This document shows, in pieces, positions 28,028 to 37,152 of a DNA stretch of 64,000 nucleotides. A program made the translations under genes and the position numbers. Each line of letters begins with the position of its first letter. The stretch's first letter is position 1. Below the pieces are notes generated by a model. It was given only the letters and a program-made list of their open reading frames with translations. It did not search any database and had not been told where the DNA came from. The stretch is from Serratia plymuthica (GTDB taxonomy: Bacteria; Pseudomonadota; Gammaproteobacteria; Enterobacterales; Enterobacteriaceae), in NCBI RefSeq assembly GCF_018336935.1, contig NZ_CP068771.1, positions 1,116,001 through 1,180,000 of the forward strand. Reading direction: 5' to 3'.

Positions 28028-28591
28028 TTAATCGGCGCGGCGACGCCGCCACCAGAAGCGCAGCAGCAGGATGGCGGCGATCACCAGCGCGCAGAACAGC
28101 AGGCTGGTCAGTCTTTTGTCGAAGCCGGAGATAAAGCGGGCGATGGCTTCACCGCCGAAATAACCCAGCAGCACGAAAATCGTCGCCCACAGAATGGCGC
28201 CCAGAATGTTCAGCGGCACAAAGCGTGACGGTGGCAATTTGCTGGCGCCGATCAGCACCGGGCCGATAATGCGAAAGCCGTACATAAAGCGCACGCCGAT
28301 CACGAACAGCATCGGGTGGCGGGCAATCAGCTTGTTGGCGCGCTCGATGCGCTTTTCCTGGCTTTTCATCCGTGAAATCACTTTCCCGCCGAAGCGGCGG
28401 CCCAGAAAGAACAGCACTTGATCCCCCAGCGTGCCGCCCAGCGCCACTACCGCAATCACCCAGGGTAGATGCAGCAACCCCTGATGAGCGGCAATGCCGC
28501 CCAGCAACGTGATGGTTTCCCCCTCGGCCAGGCAGCCGATAAACAGCGCCCAGTAACCGTAATCCGTAATGTAGTGGGCTAAATCTGCCAT
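28028..28591 (-). CDS. yohD: DedA-family membrane protein, YohD-like
   Basis: SNARE-associated/DedA family protein (187 residues), probably with re-entrant loops and four to five helices. It resembles E. coli YohD in LAEGETITLLGGIAAHQGLL, LGGTLGDQVLFFLGRRFGGK, and FVIGVRFMYGFRIIGPVLIG with the functional arginine. DedA proteins include undecaprenyl-phosphate and phospholipid flippases. In E. coli yohD is close to pbpG and yohC, which are also in this window. The symbol is tentative. Confidence 0.82.
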   Translation of the reverse strand: MADLAHYITDYGYWALFIGCLAEGETITLLGGIAAHQGLLHLPWVIAVVALGGTLGDQVLFFLGRRFGGKVISRMKSQEKRIERANKLIARHPMLFVIGVRFMYGFRIIGPVLIGASKLPPSRFVPLNILGAILWATIFVLLGYFGGEAIARFISGFDKRLTSLLFCALVIAAILLLRFWWRRRRAD

Positions 28592-28641
28592 TCTGATTCC
28601 CTATGTCTTTCACACATAAGGTTAAGTATACGCCCTGTGCG

Positions 28642-29322
28642 CTAGCTGCGGGCGGCTATCTGCGCCACCAACGCCCGGCGTTGTTGCAGGCTGTCGGCCA
28701 TGTTTTCCTCCACTCGCGCCAGAATTCCCGCAGGTGCCAGCTCTGGCGTTCCCCCCAGGAACGGCGGTGCCGGAGCATACTCCAAATACAACTGGATCAT
28801 TTGCGCGGTTTCTTCGTCGTGCAGCTCGGCTATCAGTGTCAGGGCGAAGTCGATGCCGGCGGTCACGCCGCCACCGGTGATCACGTTGCCGTCGCGCTCC
28901 ACCCGCGCACTGCTCGGGATAGCGCCGAACAGCGCCAGGCTTTCACGCATCGACCAATGGCAGGCAGCGCGCTTGCCTTGCAACAGCCCAGCTGCGGCCA
29001 GGATCAGCGAACCGGTGCAGACCGAGGTCAGATAGCGGGCGCCGCTTCCCAGCCGGCGGATCTGCTGCATGAAGTTTTCATCCAGCAGCGCCTGGGTACA
29101 GCCGCCGCCACCCGGCACGCACAGGACATCGCAGTGCCTGACGTCCTCCAGCGTTTGCAGCCGGGAGAAGTGCAGCCCCTCCGAACTGACGTCTGCGCCG
29201 CCGACTGAGGCAACGATAATTTCAGCATCGGGCATACGCCGCAGAAATTGCAGCGGGCCGGTGAAATCCAACTGGGTAACGCCCTGATAGATCGGAAAAA
29301 CAATGACTAATGGTGCAGACAT
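28642..29322 (-). CDS. DJ-1/PfpI-family protein, isonitrile hydratase-like
   Basis: 226-residue class I glutamine-amidotransferase-like protein, closest in memory to Pseudomonas putida isonitrile hydratase, which turns isonitriles into N-formamides. It shares TQLDFTGP (Asp19), the nucleophile Cys102 followed by Thr103 in TSVCTGSLILAAAGLLQGKR, GGGVTAGIDFALTL, and QLYLEYAPAPPF. The open frame extends far upstream, but the ATG at 29322 gives the family start MSAPLVIVFP. It is divergent from a GlxA-type regulator that shares the DJ-1 fold. Confidence 0.85.
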   Translation of the reverse strand: MSAPLVIVFPIYQGVTQLDFTGPLQFLRRMPDAEIIVASVGGADVSSEGLHFSRLQTLEDVRHCDVLCVPGGGGCTQALLDENFMQQIRRLGSGARYLTSVCTGSLILAAAGLLQGKRAACHWSMRESLALFGAIPSSARVERDGNVITGGGVTAGIDFALTLIAELHDEETAQMIQLYLEYAPAPPFLGGTPELAPAGILARVEENMADSLQQRRALVAQIAARS

Positions 29323-29413
29323 GATATTCGCCTCGGTTTTGTCCTTTGGTCTGGGTAATAATAGCTGTCCTGTTTTTGGCTGGTATGTCATATAACCCTC
29401 AAAAAGCGCCATC

Positions 29414-30358
29414 ATGAAAAACATCGGCTTTGTGATCTTCCCTGATTTTAACCTGCTGGATTTTGCGGGGCCGTTGGCGGCTTTCGAGCAGGCCGATCGG
29501 TTTACCGACGCACCGGCATACCGTTGTGTGCCGGTGTCGCAGGTGGGCGGAATGGTGATCGGTTCGTCCGGCGTGGCGGTGATGACCCAGCCATTGGATG
29601 ATAGTCTTTTTGATACGCTGCTGATTGCCGGTGGCCGCGGCAACGCGGCGGCGGCGGAGTCCCCGGCGTTGATCGGGATGTTGCGGCAGCAGAACCGGCA
29701 GGTGCGGCGCATGGCCAGCGTGTGTACCGGCGCATTTATCCTGGCTGCCGCCGGGCTTCTGGACGGCAAGCGCGCCACCACCCATTGGTTCCACGCCGCG
29801 CGGTTGCAGCAGCGCTACCCGGGCATTCGCGTTGACAGCAATCGCATCTTTATTCGTGACGGTGCTCTCTGGACCTCGGCCGGCATCAGTGCCGGCATAG
29901 ATCTGGCGCTGGCGATGATTGAAGAGGATCTCGGCGCAGAGGTGGCGGCCAACGTGGCGCGGCAACTGGTGGTGTATCACCGCCGTCCTGGCGGGCAGTC
30001 GCAGTATTCGCTGTTGCTGGCGCTTAATCCTTCTTCAGACCGTATCCGCAGCGCACTTTCTTACGCCCGTGAGCATCTGCACCAGCCGCTGACGGTGGCG
30101 GATTTGGCCGATGCCGCTTGCCTGAGCGAACGCCAATTCGGCAGGTTGTTTCGCGCGGAAACCGGTCAGACTCCGGCCAAGGTGATCGAGCAACTGCGGG
30201 TGGAAGCGGCGCGGGGGCGAATTGAAGAGAGCGGCGAAGCGTTGGAGGCTATTGCCCGTGCCGTCGGTTTTAGCGATCCGGAGCGTATGCGGCGGGCATT
30301 TATTCGCGTCTTCGGTTTGTCGCCGCAGGCGATGCGGCGGCTGAGCCGCGCCGGCTAA
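29414..30358 (+). CDS. GlxA-type AraC-family regulator with DJ-1/PfpI domain
   Basis: 314-residue regulator. The N-terminal half is a DJ-1/PfpI domain (IGFVIFPDFNLLDFAGP, SVCTGAFILAAAGLLDGKRA). The C-terminal part is an AraC pair of helix-turn-helix motifs (ADAACLSERQFGRLFRAETG, EAIARAVGFSDPERMRRAFI). Such proteins usually control the adjacent enzyme gene, here the isonitrile hydratase-like gene, 91 bp away and divergent. The ligand domain keeps the cysteine (SVCTG), which may form a sensor site. Confidence 0.88.
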   Translation: MKNIGFVIFPDFNLLDFAGPLAAFEQADRFTDAPAYRCVPVSQVGGMVIGSSGVAVMTQPLDDSLFDTLLIAGGRGNAAAAESPALIGMLRQQNRQVRRMASVCTGAFILAAAGLLDGKRATTHWFHAARLQQRYPGIRVDSNRIFIRDGALWTSAGISAGIDLALAMIEEDLGAEVAANVARQLVVYHRRPGGQSQYSLLLALNPSSDRIRSALSYAREHLHQPLTVADLADAACLSERQFGRLFRAETGQTPAKVIEQLRVEAARGRIEESGEALEAIARAVGFSDPERMRRAFIRVFGLSPQAMRRLSRAG

Positions 30359-30406
30359 CTCATTCAGCTATGCCTCCAGTGGCGTGGCGCAGTAAAGGAG
30401 CAACAG

Positions 30407-31510
30407 ATGTATCAGGATTTTGAAAGCGAACTGGATTGGGCTATGCGCCATATGCCGCGTACTCATGCGGCGGTTGCGGCGCTGCCCGATTTGAACGGCG
30501 TGCGGTTGGCGTGCAACATGCACCTGGATCTGAAAATGGCGCCGCTGGTGGCGGGCCTGCTGGGCAAGGGCGCGGCGGTTTACCTGACCACCTGCAACCC
30601 GACCACGGTGCAGGACGACGTGGTCGCCTGGCTGGAGCGGCGCGGCGCACAGGCTCACGCCTGGCGTGACATGAGCGATGCCGACTGGTCGTCATCCTTC
30701 GATCGTGCGTTGGCCTGGGAACCGACCCACCTGTGCGAAATGGGCGCGGATCTGACGACCCGTTTGCACCAGTCGGCCGAAGGCCCGCAGATTATCGCCG
30801 GCCTGGAAGCGACCGGTTCCGGCATCAGCCGACTGAACGGTATGGCGCCGCGCTACCCGATCTTCAATTGGGACGATCTGCCGGTGAAAGAAGGGCTGCA
30901 TAACCGCCATATGGTCGGCCTCACCGCCTGGCACACCTTCTTCCAGACCACGCATCTGACGCTGCATGAAAAATGCGTGCTGGTGATTGGCTATGGTCTG
31001 GTTGGGCAGGGCGTTGCGGCGGCGGCGAAGGCCTACGGCGGGCAGGTTATCGTGGCGGAAATCGATCCGGCGCGAGCATTGCAGGCGCGTTACGACGGCT
31101 GGGCGGTGGTCAGCCTGGCCACTGCGGTTACCCAGGCTGATGTGATCGCCACGGCGACCGGGGCGAAAAACGTGCTGTCGGCGCAACATCTGCAACAGGC
31201 GAAGGACGGGGTGTTTATTCTCAACGTCGGGCACGTGGCGGCCGAAATTGACGTCGGCTTCCTGAAGAACCTGCCGCACAGCGAACCTATGCCGTTTGTG
31301 AACGCTTACCAATTGGGTGATAAAACGATCTATTTGTTGGCCAACGGGTCGATGTTCAACCTGACGGCAGGCTACGGCGACAGCCTGAACGCCTTCGATG
31401 TGACGCTGGCGGTGATGGCGGCGGGCATTGGCCATATCGTTGGTGACGGTGCTCGCCAGGCTCCCGGTTTGTATCTGTTGCCGCAGGCGGCGTGGCAACC
31501 GGCACTGTAA
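30407..31510 (+). CDS. S-adenosylhomocysteine hydrolase paralogue
   Basis: 367-residue relative of adenosylhomocysteinase, shorter than the usual 430-490. The NAD loop GYGLVGQG is at residues 195-202. Positions matching known catalytic residues are kept at His39, Asp115, Glu134, Lys161, Asn166 and His276. The aspartate that pairs with Lys (Asp190 in human) is His165, the human Cys195 equivalent is changed, the GHPS histidine block is not preserved, and the C-terminal Lys/Tyr tail that reaches the neighbouring subunit is absent. It is probably an NAD enzyme acting on a different adenosyl or nucleoside compound. Enterobacteria normally recycle SAH with Pfs and LuxS. Confidence 0.75.
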   Translation: MYQDFESELDWAMRHMPRTHAAVAALPDLNGVRLACNMHLDLKMAPLVAGLLGKGAAVYLTTCNPTTVQDDVVAWLERRGAQAHAWRDMSDADWSSSFDRALAWEPTHLCEMGADLTTRLHQSAEGPQIIAGLEATGSGISRLNGMAPRYPIFNWDDLPVKEGLHNRHMVGLTAWHTFFQTTHLTLHEKCVLVIGYGLVGQGVAAAAKAYGGQVIVAEIDPARALQARYDGWAVVSLATAVTQADVIATATGAKNVLSAQHLQQAKDGVFILNVGHVAAEIDVGFLKNLPHSEPMPFVNAYQLGDKTIYLLANGSMFNLTAGYGDSLNAFDVTLAVMAAGIGHIVGDGARQAPGLYLLPQAAWQPAL

Positions 31511-31519
31511 CTTTTTAAT

Positions 31520-31548
31520 CGCGGGCGCTCATGCCAGAGCGCTCGCGG
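31520..31548 (+). terminator. Hairpin after the SAH hydrolase paralogue
   Basis: CGCGGGCGCTC pairs with GAGCGCTCGCGG around a 6-nt loop, 10 bp after the stop. There is no T-run behind it on the plus strand, so termination strength is uncertain. Confidence 0.5.
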
Positions 31549-31672
31549 TTTGCGCAATATTCTGTCCGACAGAATTTGTCACAAATGGGTGCGCATAATC
31601 ACAGTGCCAACTTGAGATCCCTCACATATAATTCTGCCAAACAAGACCTTCATCTTCTCCAGTGACAGAGTA

Positions 31673-32602
31673 ATGCATGTGAAAATACGTGTTTTGGTAC
31701 TAACCCTGCTCGCTTTGCAGGCGGGAGCCGGCATCGCGCCGCGCGCGCTGGCCAGCGAAAATAACGCCGCCGCCCATGCTGCCCAGCCTGAACTGGCTTC
31801 CGGCAGTGCGATGGTGGTGGATATGCAGACCCACAACGTGATGTATGCGCGCAATCCGGATGAAGTGGTGCCGATCGCCTCCATCACCAAGTTGATGACC
31901 GCCATGGTGACGCTGGATGCCCATCTGCCGCTGGATGAAATGCTGTCGGTGGACATTCACCAGACGCCAGAAATGAAAGGCGTTTATTCCCGCGTGCGCC
32001 TGAACAGCGAAATCACCCGCAAAGACATGCTGCTGTTGGCGCTGATGTCGTCGGAAAACCGCGCCGCCGCCAGCCTGGCGCATCACTATCCGGGCGGTTA
32101 CGGTGCCTTTATCAAGGCGATGAACGCCAAGGCGAAATCGCTGGGCATGACCAATACCCATTATGTGGAGCCGACCGGGTTGTCGATACATAACGTTTCG
32201 ACCGCGCGTGACCTGACCAAGCTGCTGATCGCCACCAAGCAATATCCGTTGATTGGCCAGCTCAGCACCACCACCGAGCGCATGGCGAGCTTCAAGGATC
32301 CTGACTATACGCTGCCGTTCCGCAACACCAACCATTTGGTGTACAACCCGAAATGGAACATCCAACTGACCAAAACCGGCTTCACTAACGAAGCGGGGCA
32401 TTGCCTGGCGATGCGAACCATGATCGGCAGCCGTTCGGTATCGCTGGTGGTGCTCGACGCGTTCGGCAAGTACACCCACTTTGCCGACGCCAACCGCCTG
32501 CGCACCTGGATCGAAACCGGCAAGGTGACGCCGATCCCGGCCGCTGCCCGCGACTATCGCCGCCAAAAAGACGCCCGTCTGGCGAAGAACGAAACCGAAT
32601 AA
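31673..32602 (+). CDS. pbpG: D-alanyl-D-alanine endopeptidase PbpG (PBP7)
   Basis: Periplasmic penicillin-binding protein 7 (309 residues), which cleaves D-Ala-meso-DAP crosslinks in peptidoglycan. There is a signal peptide (residues 1 to about 28, ending ALA-S). Penicilloyl-serine motifs: SITK at 70-73, SEN at 127-129, KTG at 234-236. The whole protein follows E. coli PbpG. In E. coli pbpG neighbours dld and bglX; here dld is about 10 kb downstream. Confidence 0.95.
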   Translation: MHVKIRVLVLTLLALQAGAGIAPRALASENNAAAHAAQPELASGSAMVVDMQTHNVMYARNPDEVVPIASITKLMTAMVTLDAHLPLDEMLSVDIHQTPEMKGVYSRVRLNSEITRKDMLLLALMSSENRAAASLAHHYPGGYGAFIKAMNAKAKSLGMTNTHYVEPTGLSIHNVSTARDLTKLLIATKQYPLIGQLSTTTERMASFKDPDYTLPFRNTNHLVYNPKWNIQLTKTGFTNEAGHCLAMRTMIGSRSVSLVVLDAFGKYTHFADANRLRTWIETGKVTPIPAAARDYRRQKDARLAKNETE

Positions 32603-32636
32603 TTCCGGGTTGGCCTGCGGTTTCCATCGCAGGCCG

Positions 32637-33092
32637 CTATCGGCCCTCAGGGCGCTTGATGACAAACCCCCGTTCCCGATCGCCGTCGAACCCGGCGCGC
32701 AGATACAATTGGTGCGCCCCGGTGCGTTGCTGACCGGAAAGCAGCATCACTTTGTAGCACCCTTTACGCCACGCCAGTTGCAAGGTGTATTCCAGCATCG
32801 CCAGGGCAATGCCTTGCCCGCGATACGGCGGTGCCGTCACCACGTGCTCAATGATACCGAACGGCTGAGCCTGATGAACCAACCCCGGCACCATCGCCAG
32901 CATGCAGGTCGCCACCGGCTGTTCACCGTCGGCGGTGACCACCAGACGAATCGCCGGGTTGTCCAGCAAACGTTGTAACGTGCGCTGGGCGCTATCCGGA
33001 CGCAGCGGCAGATCCTGCGGACGCAATTCCTGATACAGCGCCTGAAGGCCGGCCAGATCGTTCAACTGTGCCAGGCGATAGGTGATTGCCAT
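32637..33092 (-). CDS. GNAT-family N-acetyltransferase
   Basis: 151-residue acetyltransferase with the acetyl-CoA loop in VVTAPPYRGQGIALAMLEYT (the RGQGIA core). The substrate is unknown. The ATG at 33092 follows AAGGAGGAAAG, a near-perfect ribosome site, and is chosen over an ATG six codons upstream. It is divergent from a VOC-family gene. Confidence 0.85.
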   Translation of the reverse strand: MAITYRLAQLNDLAGLQALYQELRPQDLPLRPDSAQRTLQRLLDNPAIRLVVTADGEQPVATCMLAMVPGLVHQAQPFGIIEHVVTAPPYRGQGIALAMLEYTLQLAWRKGCYKVMLLSGQQRTGAHQLYLRAGFDGDRERGFVIKRPEGR

Positions 33093-33156
33093 CTTTCCTC
33101 CTTTATTCATCCGCTATCATTAATCCATACACTATCGCATGCGAAAGAGGGATCCT

Positions 33157-33552
33157 ATGAGTCAGGTTGCAACCTTTATCATGTTTCAGGGCAACGCCCG
33201 GCAGGCTATCGATCTTTACAGCGAGTTGTTCGGCAGCTTCAGGGTTCAACAGCTGCTGCATTATGACGAGACGCACGACGGGCAGCGGCGAATCAAACAC
33301 GCCTCGATAGACTTTGACCGGCAGAATCTGGTGTTTATCGACAGCCCGGTCAGCCATGATTTCAGCTTTACCCCGGCGGTATCTCTCCACGTTAATTTGG
33401 TGACCGAAGCCGAACTTGAACGGGTATTCGCCCGCCTGGCGGATGGCGGTGAAGTGCTGATGCCGCTCGATGACTACGGCTTCAGCGCACGTTTCGGTTG
33501 GCTGAACGATCGCTTTGGGCTTTCCTGGCAGTTGAACGTGCCGGCCACCTGA
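33157..33552 (+). CDS. VOC-family protein (PhnB/glyoxalase-like)
   Basis: 131-residue vicinal oxygen chelate protein of the PhnB-like type: ATFIMFQGNARQAIDLYSEL at the start, then DSPVSHDF and the closing WLNDRFGLSWQL. The function is not predictable; relatives are dioxygenase-like or bind small ligands. The ATG at 33157 follows GAGGG. An upstream in-frame ATG at 33139 is less favoured. Confidence 0.85.
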   Translation: MSQVATFIMFQGNARQAIDLYSELFGSFRVQQLLHYDETHDGQRRIKHASIDFDRQNLVFIDSPVSHDFSFTPAVSLHVNLVTEAELERVFARLADGGEVLMPLDDYGFSARFGWLNDRFGLSWQLNVPAT

Positions 33553-33643
33553 CCAACCGCGCCATCCTCCTATACACATCCAGGGCCGTTTACCGCTATG
33601 CTAAACGGGTAACGACCCATGAATTTGAAAAGGATGAACCGCT

Positions 33644-34561
33644 TTGGCTGGAAGTAGCTTACTGACTTTAATCGACGACATCGCTTCGCTGCTGGACGAC
33701 GTCTCTTTGATGACAAAAATGGCGGCGAAAAAGACCGCCGGGGTGCTGGGGGACGATCTGGCGCTGAATGCGCAACAGGTTAGCGGAGTAAAGGCCGATC
33801 GCGAACTGCCGGTGGTGTGGGGCGTGGCCAAAGGTTCGTTTATCAACAAGCTGATTCTGGTGCCGCTGGCGCTGCTGATCAGCGCATTTGCCCCCTGGGC
33901 GATCACGCCGCTGCTGATGGTGGGCGGTGCTTACCTGTGTTACGAAGGCTTTGAAAAGGTGTTCCACAGCCTGACCCACGGCGAGCAAGGGGAGGAAAAA
34001 AAAGAACAGCTGGACGCCAATGAAGACGTGGCGGCCTACGAGCGGCGCAAGGTGAAAGGGGCAATCCGCACCGATTTCGTGCTGTCCGCCGAAATTATCG
34101 CCATCACCCTCGGCACCGTGGCCGGGGCGAGTTTCACCCAGCAGGTGATTGTGCTGAGCGGTATCGCGATTGTCATGACGATAGGCGTTTACGGTATCGT
34201 GGCCGGCATCGTCAAGCTTGACGATCTGGGGTTGTACCTGAGCCGAAAAACCAGCGCGCTGGCGCGCTCGATCGGCAATGGCATTGTCAGTGCCGCGCCT
34301 TACCTGATGAAAACCCTGTCGATCGTCGGTACTGTCGCCATGTTTATGGTCGGCGGCGGCATTCTGACCCACGGTCTGCCTCCGGTGCATCATTTGTTCG
34401 AAGACTGGGCGTCGTACGCTACCCTGGTACCGACCTTCGGCCATATTCTGCAGGGGGCGCTCCCCGTCTTGCTCAACGTGGTGTTCGGCCTGATTGCCGG
34501 CGGCGTGGTGCTGCTGGTGGTTTCGGCGCTGGGGGCTATCCGCGCGCGCTTTACCGCCTGA
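33644..34561 (+). CDS. yedI: DUF808 inner-membrane protein YedI
   Basis: 305-residue membrane protein nearly matching E. coli Yed[56 protein letters not shown]. There are several hydrophobic segments after residue 68. The start appears to be TTG at 33644, nine bases after AAGGA; this puts the conserved MAGSSLL exactly at the N-terminus. Function unknown. Confidence 0.9.
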   Translation: MAGSSLLTLIDDIASLLDDVSLMTKMAAKKTAGVLGDDLALNAQQVSGVKADRELPVVWGVAKGSFINKLILVPLALLISAFAPWAITPLLMVGGAYLCYEGFEKVFHSLTHGEQGEEKKEQLDANEDVAAYERRKVKGAIRTDFVLSAEIIAITLGTVAGASFTQQVIVLSGIAIVMTIGVYGIVAGIVKLDDLGLYLSRKTSALARSIGNGIVSAAPYLMKTLSIVGTVAMFMVGGGILTHGLPPVHHLFEDWASYATLVPTFGHILQGALPVLLNVVFGLIAGGVVLLVVSALGAIRARFTA

Positions 34562-34566
34562 TAACC

Positions 34567-34590
34567 GCGGGGGGCGTTTGCGCCCCCCGT
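34567..34590. terminator. GC-rich hairpin between convergent genes
   Basis: GGGGGGCG and CGCCCCCC pair around a TTTG-type loop just after yedI. It has no T-run on either strand, so it may be a weak bidirectional terminator or only an mRNA-stabilising hairpin. Confidence 0.5.
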
Positions 34591-34598
34591 AGCTGCCG

Positions 34599-35135
34599 TC
34601 AGGGGCGGCTGTCGTCGCCTTCACCCAGTGCGCGTTGCATGATATGCGTGTCGCGCCATTCACCCAGTTTGAATCCCACCGCCTTCAGCGTACCCACGCT
34701 GGTAAAACCCAGTTTCCGATGCAAGGCCAGCGAACCCCGATTGTCTCCGGCATTGCCGACGATCGCCAGCATCTGCCGCCAGGGGCCGCGTTCGCAACGG
34801 GCGATCAGTTCGGCCAGCAGCGCCTTGCCGATGCCGTTACCCTGCAGACCTTCGGCGATGTACACCGAGTCTTCTACGGTAAACCGGTAGGCCGGGCGCG
34901 GCCGATAAGGCGTGGCGTAACAGTAGCCCACTACGCGATCCTCCCGTTTGGCGACCAGCCAGGGCAGCCCGGCCTCCTGTACCTTGCTGCACCGTTGCTG
35001 CATTTCTTCCCGCGTGGGCGGCGTTTCTTCAAAGGATGCCGCGCCGTAAAGCACGTGGTAGGCGTAGATCTGTTGTACGGCGGTCAGGTCATCCGGCGTG
35101 GCGTCGGTGATGATCAACGGGGCGGAGAGGGACAT
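34599..35135 (-). CDS. GNAT-family acetyltransferase (phosphinothricin/methionine derivative type)
   Basis: 178-residue acetyltransferase of the PAT/MnaT group, judged from PLIITDATPDDLTAVQQIYA, GYCYATPYRPRPAYRFTVED, EGLQGNGIGKALLAELI (acetyl-CoA loop) and LHRKLGFTSVGTLKAVGFK. Members acetylate phosphinothricin, methionine sulfoximine or sulfone. The exact substrate here is unknown. Confidence 0.88.
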   Translation of the reverse strand: MSLSAPLIITDATPDDLTAVQQIYAYHVLYGAASFEETPPTREEMQQRCSKVQEAGLPWLVAKREDRVVGYCYATPYRPRPAYRFTVEDSVYIAEGLQGNGIGKALLAELIARCERGPWRQMLAIVGNAGDNRGSLALHRKLGFTSVGTLKAVGFKLGEWRDTHIMQRALGEGDDSRP

Positions 35136-35243
35136 AAGGGTTATCTGTTTACCTTGAGAAATCAGAAGATAAGCGCATTATGCTCCCCGTTCGCCGCCAG
35201 GGTAAATTGGGCTTTTTTATGCCGATGATAAAAAAAACTATGG

Positions 35244-36167
35244 CTAACCTATGGCCGAGCGCCGTGGCATAAAACGCATGAATATACCCGAGGCCAAAAG
35301 CACGCCAAGGATCACCCAGGCTGCCCCGGCCAATTGCCAAACATTGGGGGCGGTACCTGTGATTGTTGCCACCAACATGGTGAAAACCGGCGCCAGATTA
35401 AAGAAAATTGCGGTGCGTACCGAACCGATTTTTTCCAGCCCGTTGAACCACAGCAAATAGGCCAGCAGTGACCCACACAGTGCCAGATAAGCCACGGCGG
35501 CATGTACACCAAGGTTGGCTGAGGCCAGGTTTTGCAGTGGGTGCTCGAAGATAAATCCCAGGGGCAGGAGGGCCAGGGTGCCGAACAGCATTGAATAACT
35601 GGTGTTTTCGATGGCAGTGGCATTACGTACCAGACGACGGGTGCCAACCATATTCAGTGCCCAGGCGAGGCTACCGAGTAAAATAATGCCATCGCCCGGG
35701 CTAACCTCCAGACGCAGCAGCGTTTGGATATGGCCTTTGGTGATCACCAACGCCACGCCGATAAAGCCTGCCAGCAGACCGGCGATGCGTGATCCGTTCA
35801 GTTTTTCATTTTCCCAAATTACGCCAAAGACCAGTGTCCATAAGGGTGTCGTGGCGAGGATCAGCGCGCCGTTGACCGGCGTGGTGGACTGCAGACCGAA
35901 AAAGGTGCACAGATTGAATATCGTGAAACCCAGTACACCCAGCCCTAAATAAGCCGGCCAGTTGTTTTTCAGCGTACTGAGGCGCAGCTGCCCGCGCAGG
36001 CCGAAAAACACCAACAGCGCCAGCGTTGCCAAACTGAAACGCTCGATAGATGCGCTGATTGGTGGCTGACGGGCGATGACGTAGGCACCGGCATTAAAGT
36101 TGGTGCCCCAGAAAAAGGTGGCGACAATGACGCCCAGATAGGCCAGCGGCAGCGAGGTTTTCATCAT
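35244..36167 (-). CDS. EamA/DMT-family transporter
   Basis: Ten-helix drug/metabolite transporter (307 residues): LGVIVATFFWGTNFNAGAYV opens repeat 1, and GDGIILLGSLAWALNMVGTR opens repeat 2. The ATG at 36167 follows AGGAAACC; an upstream in-frame ATG at 36194 is less likely. It is divergent from a LysR regulator, 99 bp away. Confidence 0.88.
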   Translation of the reverse strand: MMKTSLPLAYLGVIVATFFWGTNFNAGAYVIARQPPISASIERFSLATLALLVFFGLRGQLRLSTLKNNWPAYLGLGVLGFTIFNLCTFFGLQSTTPVNGALILATTPLWTLVFGVIWENEKLNGSRIAGLLAGFIGVALVITKGHIQTLLRLEVSPGDGIILLGSLAWALNMVGTRRLVRNATAIENTSYSMLFGTLALLPLGFIFEHPLQNLASANLGVHAAVAYLALCGSLLAYLLWFNGLEKIGSVRTAIFFNLAPVFTMLVATITGTAPNVWQLAGAAWVILGVLLASGIFMRFMPRRSAIG

Positions 36168-36266
36168 GGTTTCCTGTGGTGACAAAATAAACATAAAAAC
36201 AGTTTGCGCTCTAATCCTTTGCGTTAATATTCCCTATATGTTCACTTTTGATGTGAGAAAACGCCC

Positions 36267-37145
36267 ATGTTCAATTGGGAAGATCTGCACTACTTCATGG
36301 TGTTCGCGCAGGAAAAATCGCTGTCGGGTGCCGCCCGCAGTTTGAAGGTCGATCACGCCACCGTCGCTCGGCGTATTGCCAGTCTGGAAACGTCGCTAAA
36401 GTTGAAGCTGGTGGATCGTCGCCCGCGCAGCTACTTGCTGACTGCCGACGGACAACGTATCGCCGCAGAGGGCGACAGCATGACCCTCAACGCTTTTGCG
36501 GTCAGCCGCGCCGCACTTAGCGGTCGACAGGGCATTGCAGGGGTCGTGACGCTAAGCGTACCGCCCGTGATGGGGCTGAAGCTGATCGCGCCGCGTATTG
36601 TCCAGTTACAGCGGCGTTATCCCGATTTACAGCTGACCTTACTGGCGGATACGGCTAACGTCTCGTTGCTGCGCGGGGAAGCGGATATTGCCATTCGCCT
36701 CAGTCGCGCCAGTGAGAGCGATCTGGTCACCAGAAAAATTGGCACCGTTGAATTTGGGCTGTATGCCAATGCGGGGTATTTACAGGCGACGCCGGAGACA
36801 GAATGGCGGTTTATCGGTTATCACGATCCGCGGGCGGCATCGGCCCAGCAAAAATGGCTGTTGGAGCAGGCTGGCGAGCGAGCGCTGGTCATGCGCAGCA
36901 ACGACCTGATGATTCAGGCTGCAGCTGCGGAGGCTGGCACGGGCATTGCGCTGTTGCCTCATTTTATCGGCCAGGAACTGGGGCTTGATCGTCTTGCGGG
37001 AACGCGTTCGCTCCAGCGCGAGATTTGGCTAACGGTGCATAACGACATCCGTCATGCACCGGGCATTGCCGCCGTGACGGCATTTTTATTGGACTGCTAT
37101 GCGGACGTTGTCGGTATTACCCGGCTGGTGGACACCCTCGGCTGA
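36267..37145 (+). CDS. LysR-family transcriptional regulator
   Basis: 292-residue LysR protein with N-terminal DNA-binding region FNWEDLHYFMVFAQEKSLSG and DHATVARRIASLETSLKLKL. A substrate domain follows (EADIAIRLSRA, GTGIALLPHFIG). The 'W-D-L-hydrophobic' start is typical of the subgroup that controls neighbouring transporters. The divergent EamA gene is the likely target. Confidence 0.87.
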   Translation: MFNWEDLHYFMVFAQEKSLSGAARSLKVDHATVARRIASLETSLKLKLVDRRPRSYLLTADGQRIAAEGDSMTLNAFAVSRAALSGRQGIAGVVTLSVPPVMGLKLIAPRIVQLQRRYPDLQLTLLADTANVSLLRGEADIAIRLSRASESDLVTRKIGTVEFGLYANAGYLQATPETEWRFIGYHDPRAASAQQKWLLEQAGERALVMRSNDLMIQAAAAEAGTGIALLPHFIGQELGLDRLAGTRSLQREIWLTVHNDIRHAPGIAAVTAFLLDCYADVVGITRLVDTLG

Positions 37146-37152
37146 GCGAAGG

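Noticed and set aside
28642..29781. Long N-terminal extension of the isonitrile hydratase-like gene
   Set aside because: The extension overlaps the divergent regulator gene and has no homologous sequence; the family start is at 29322.
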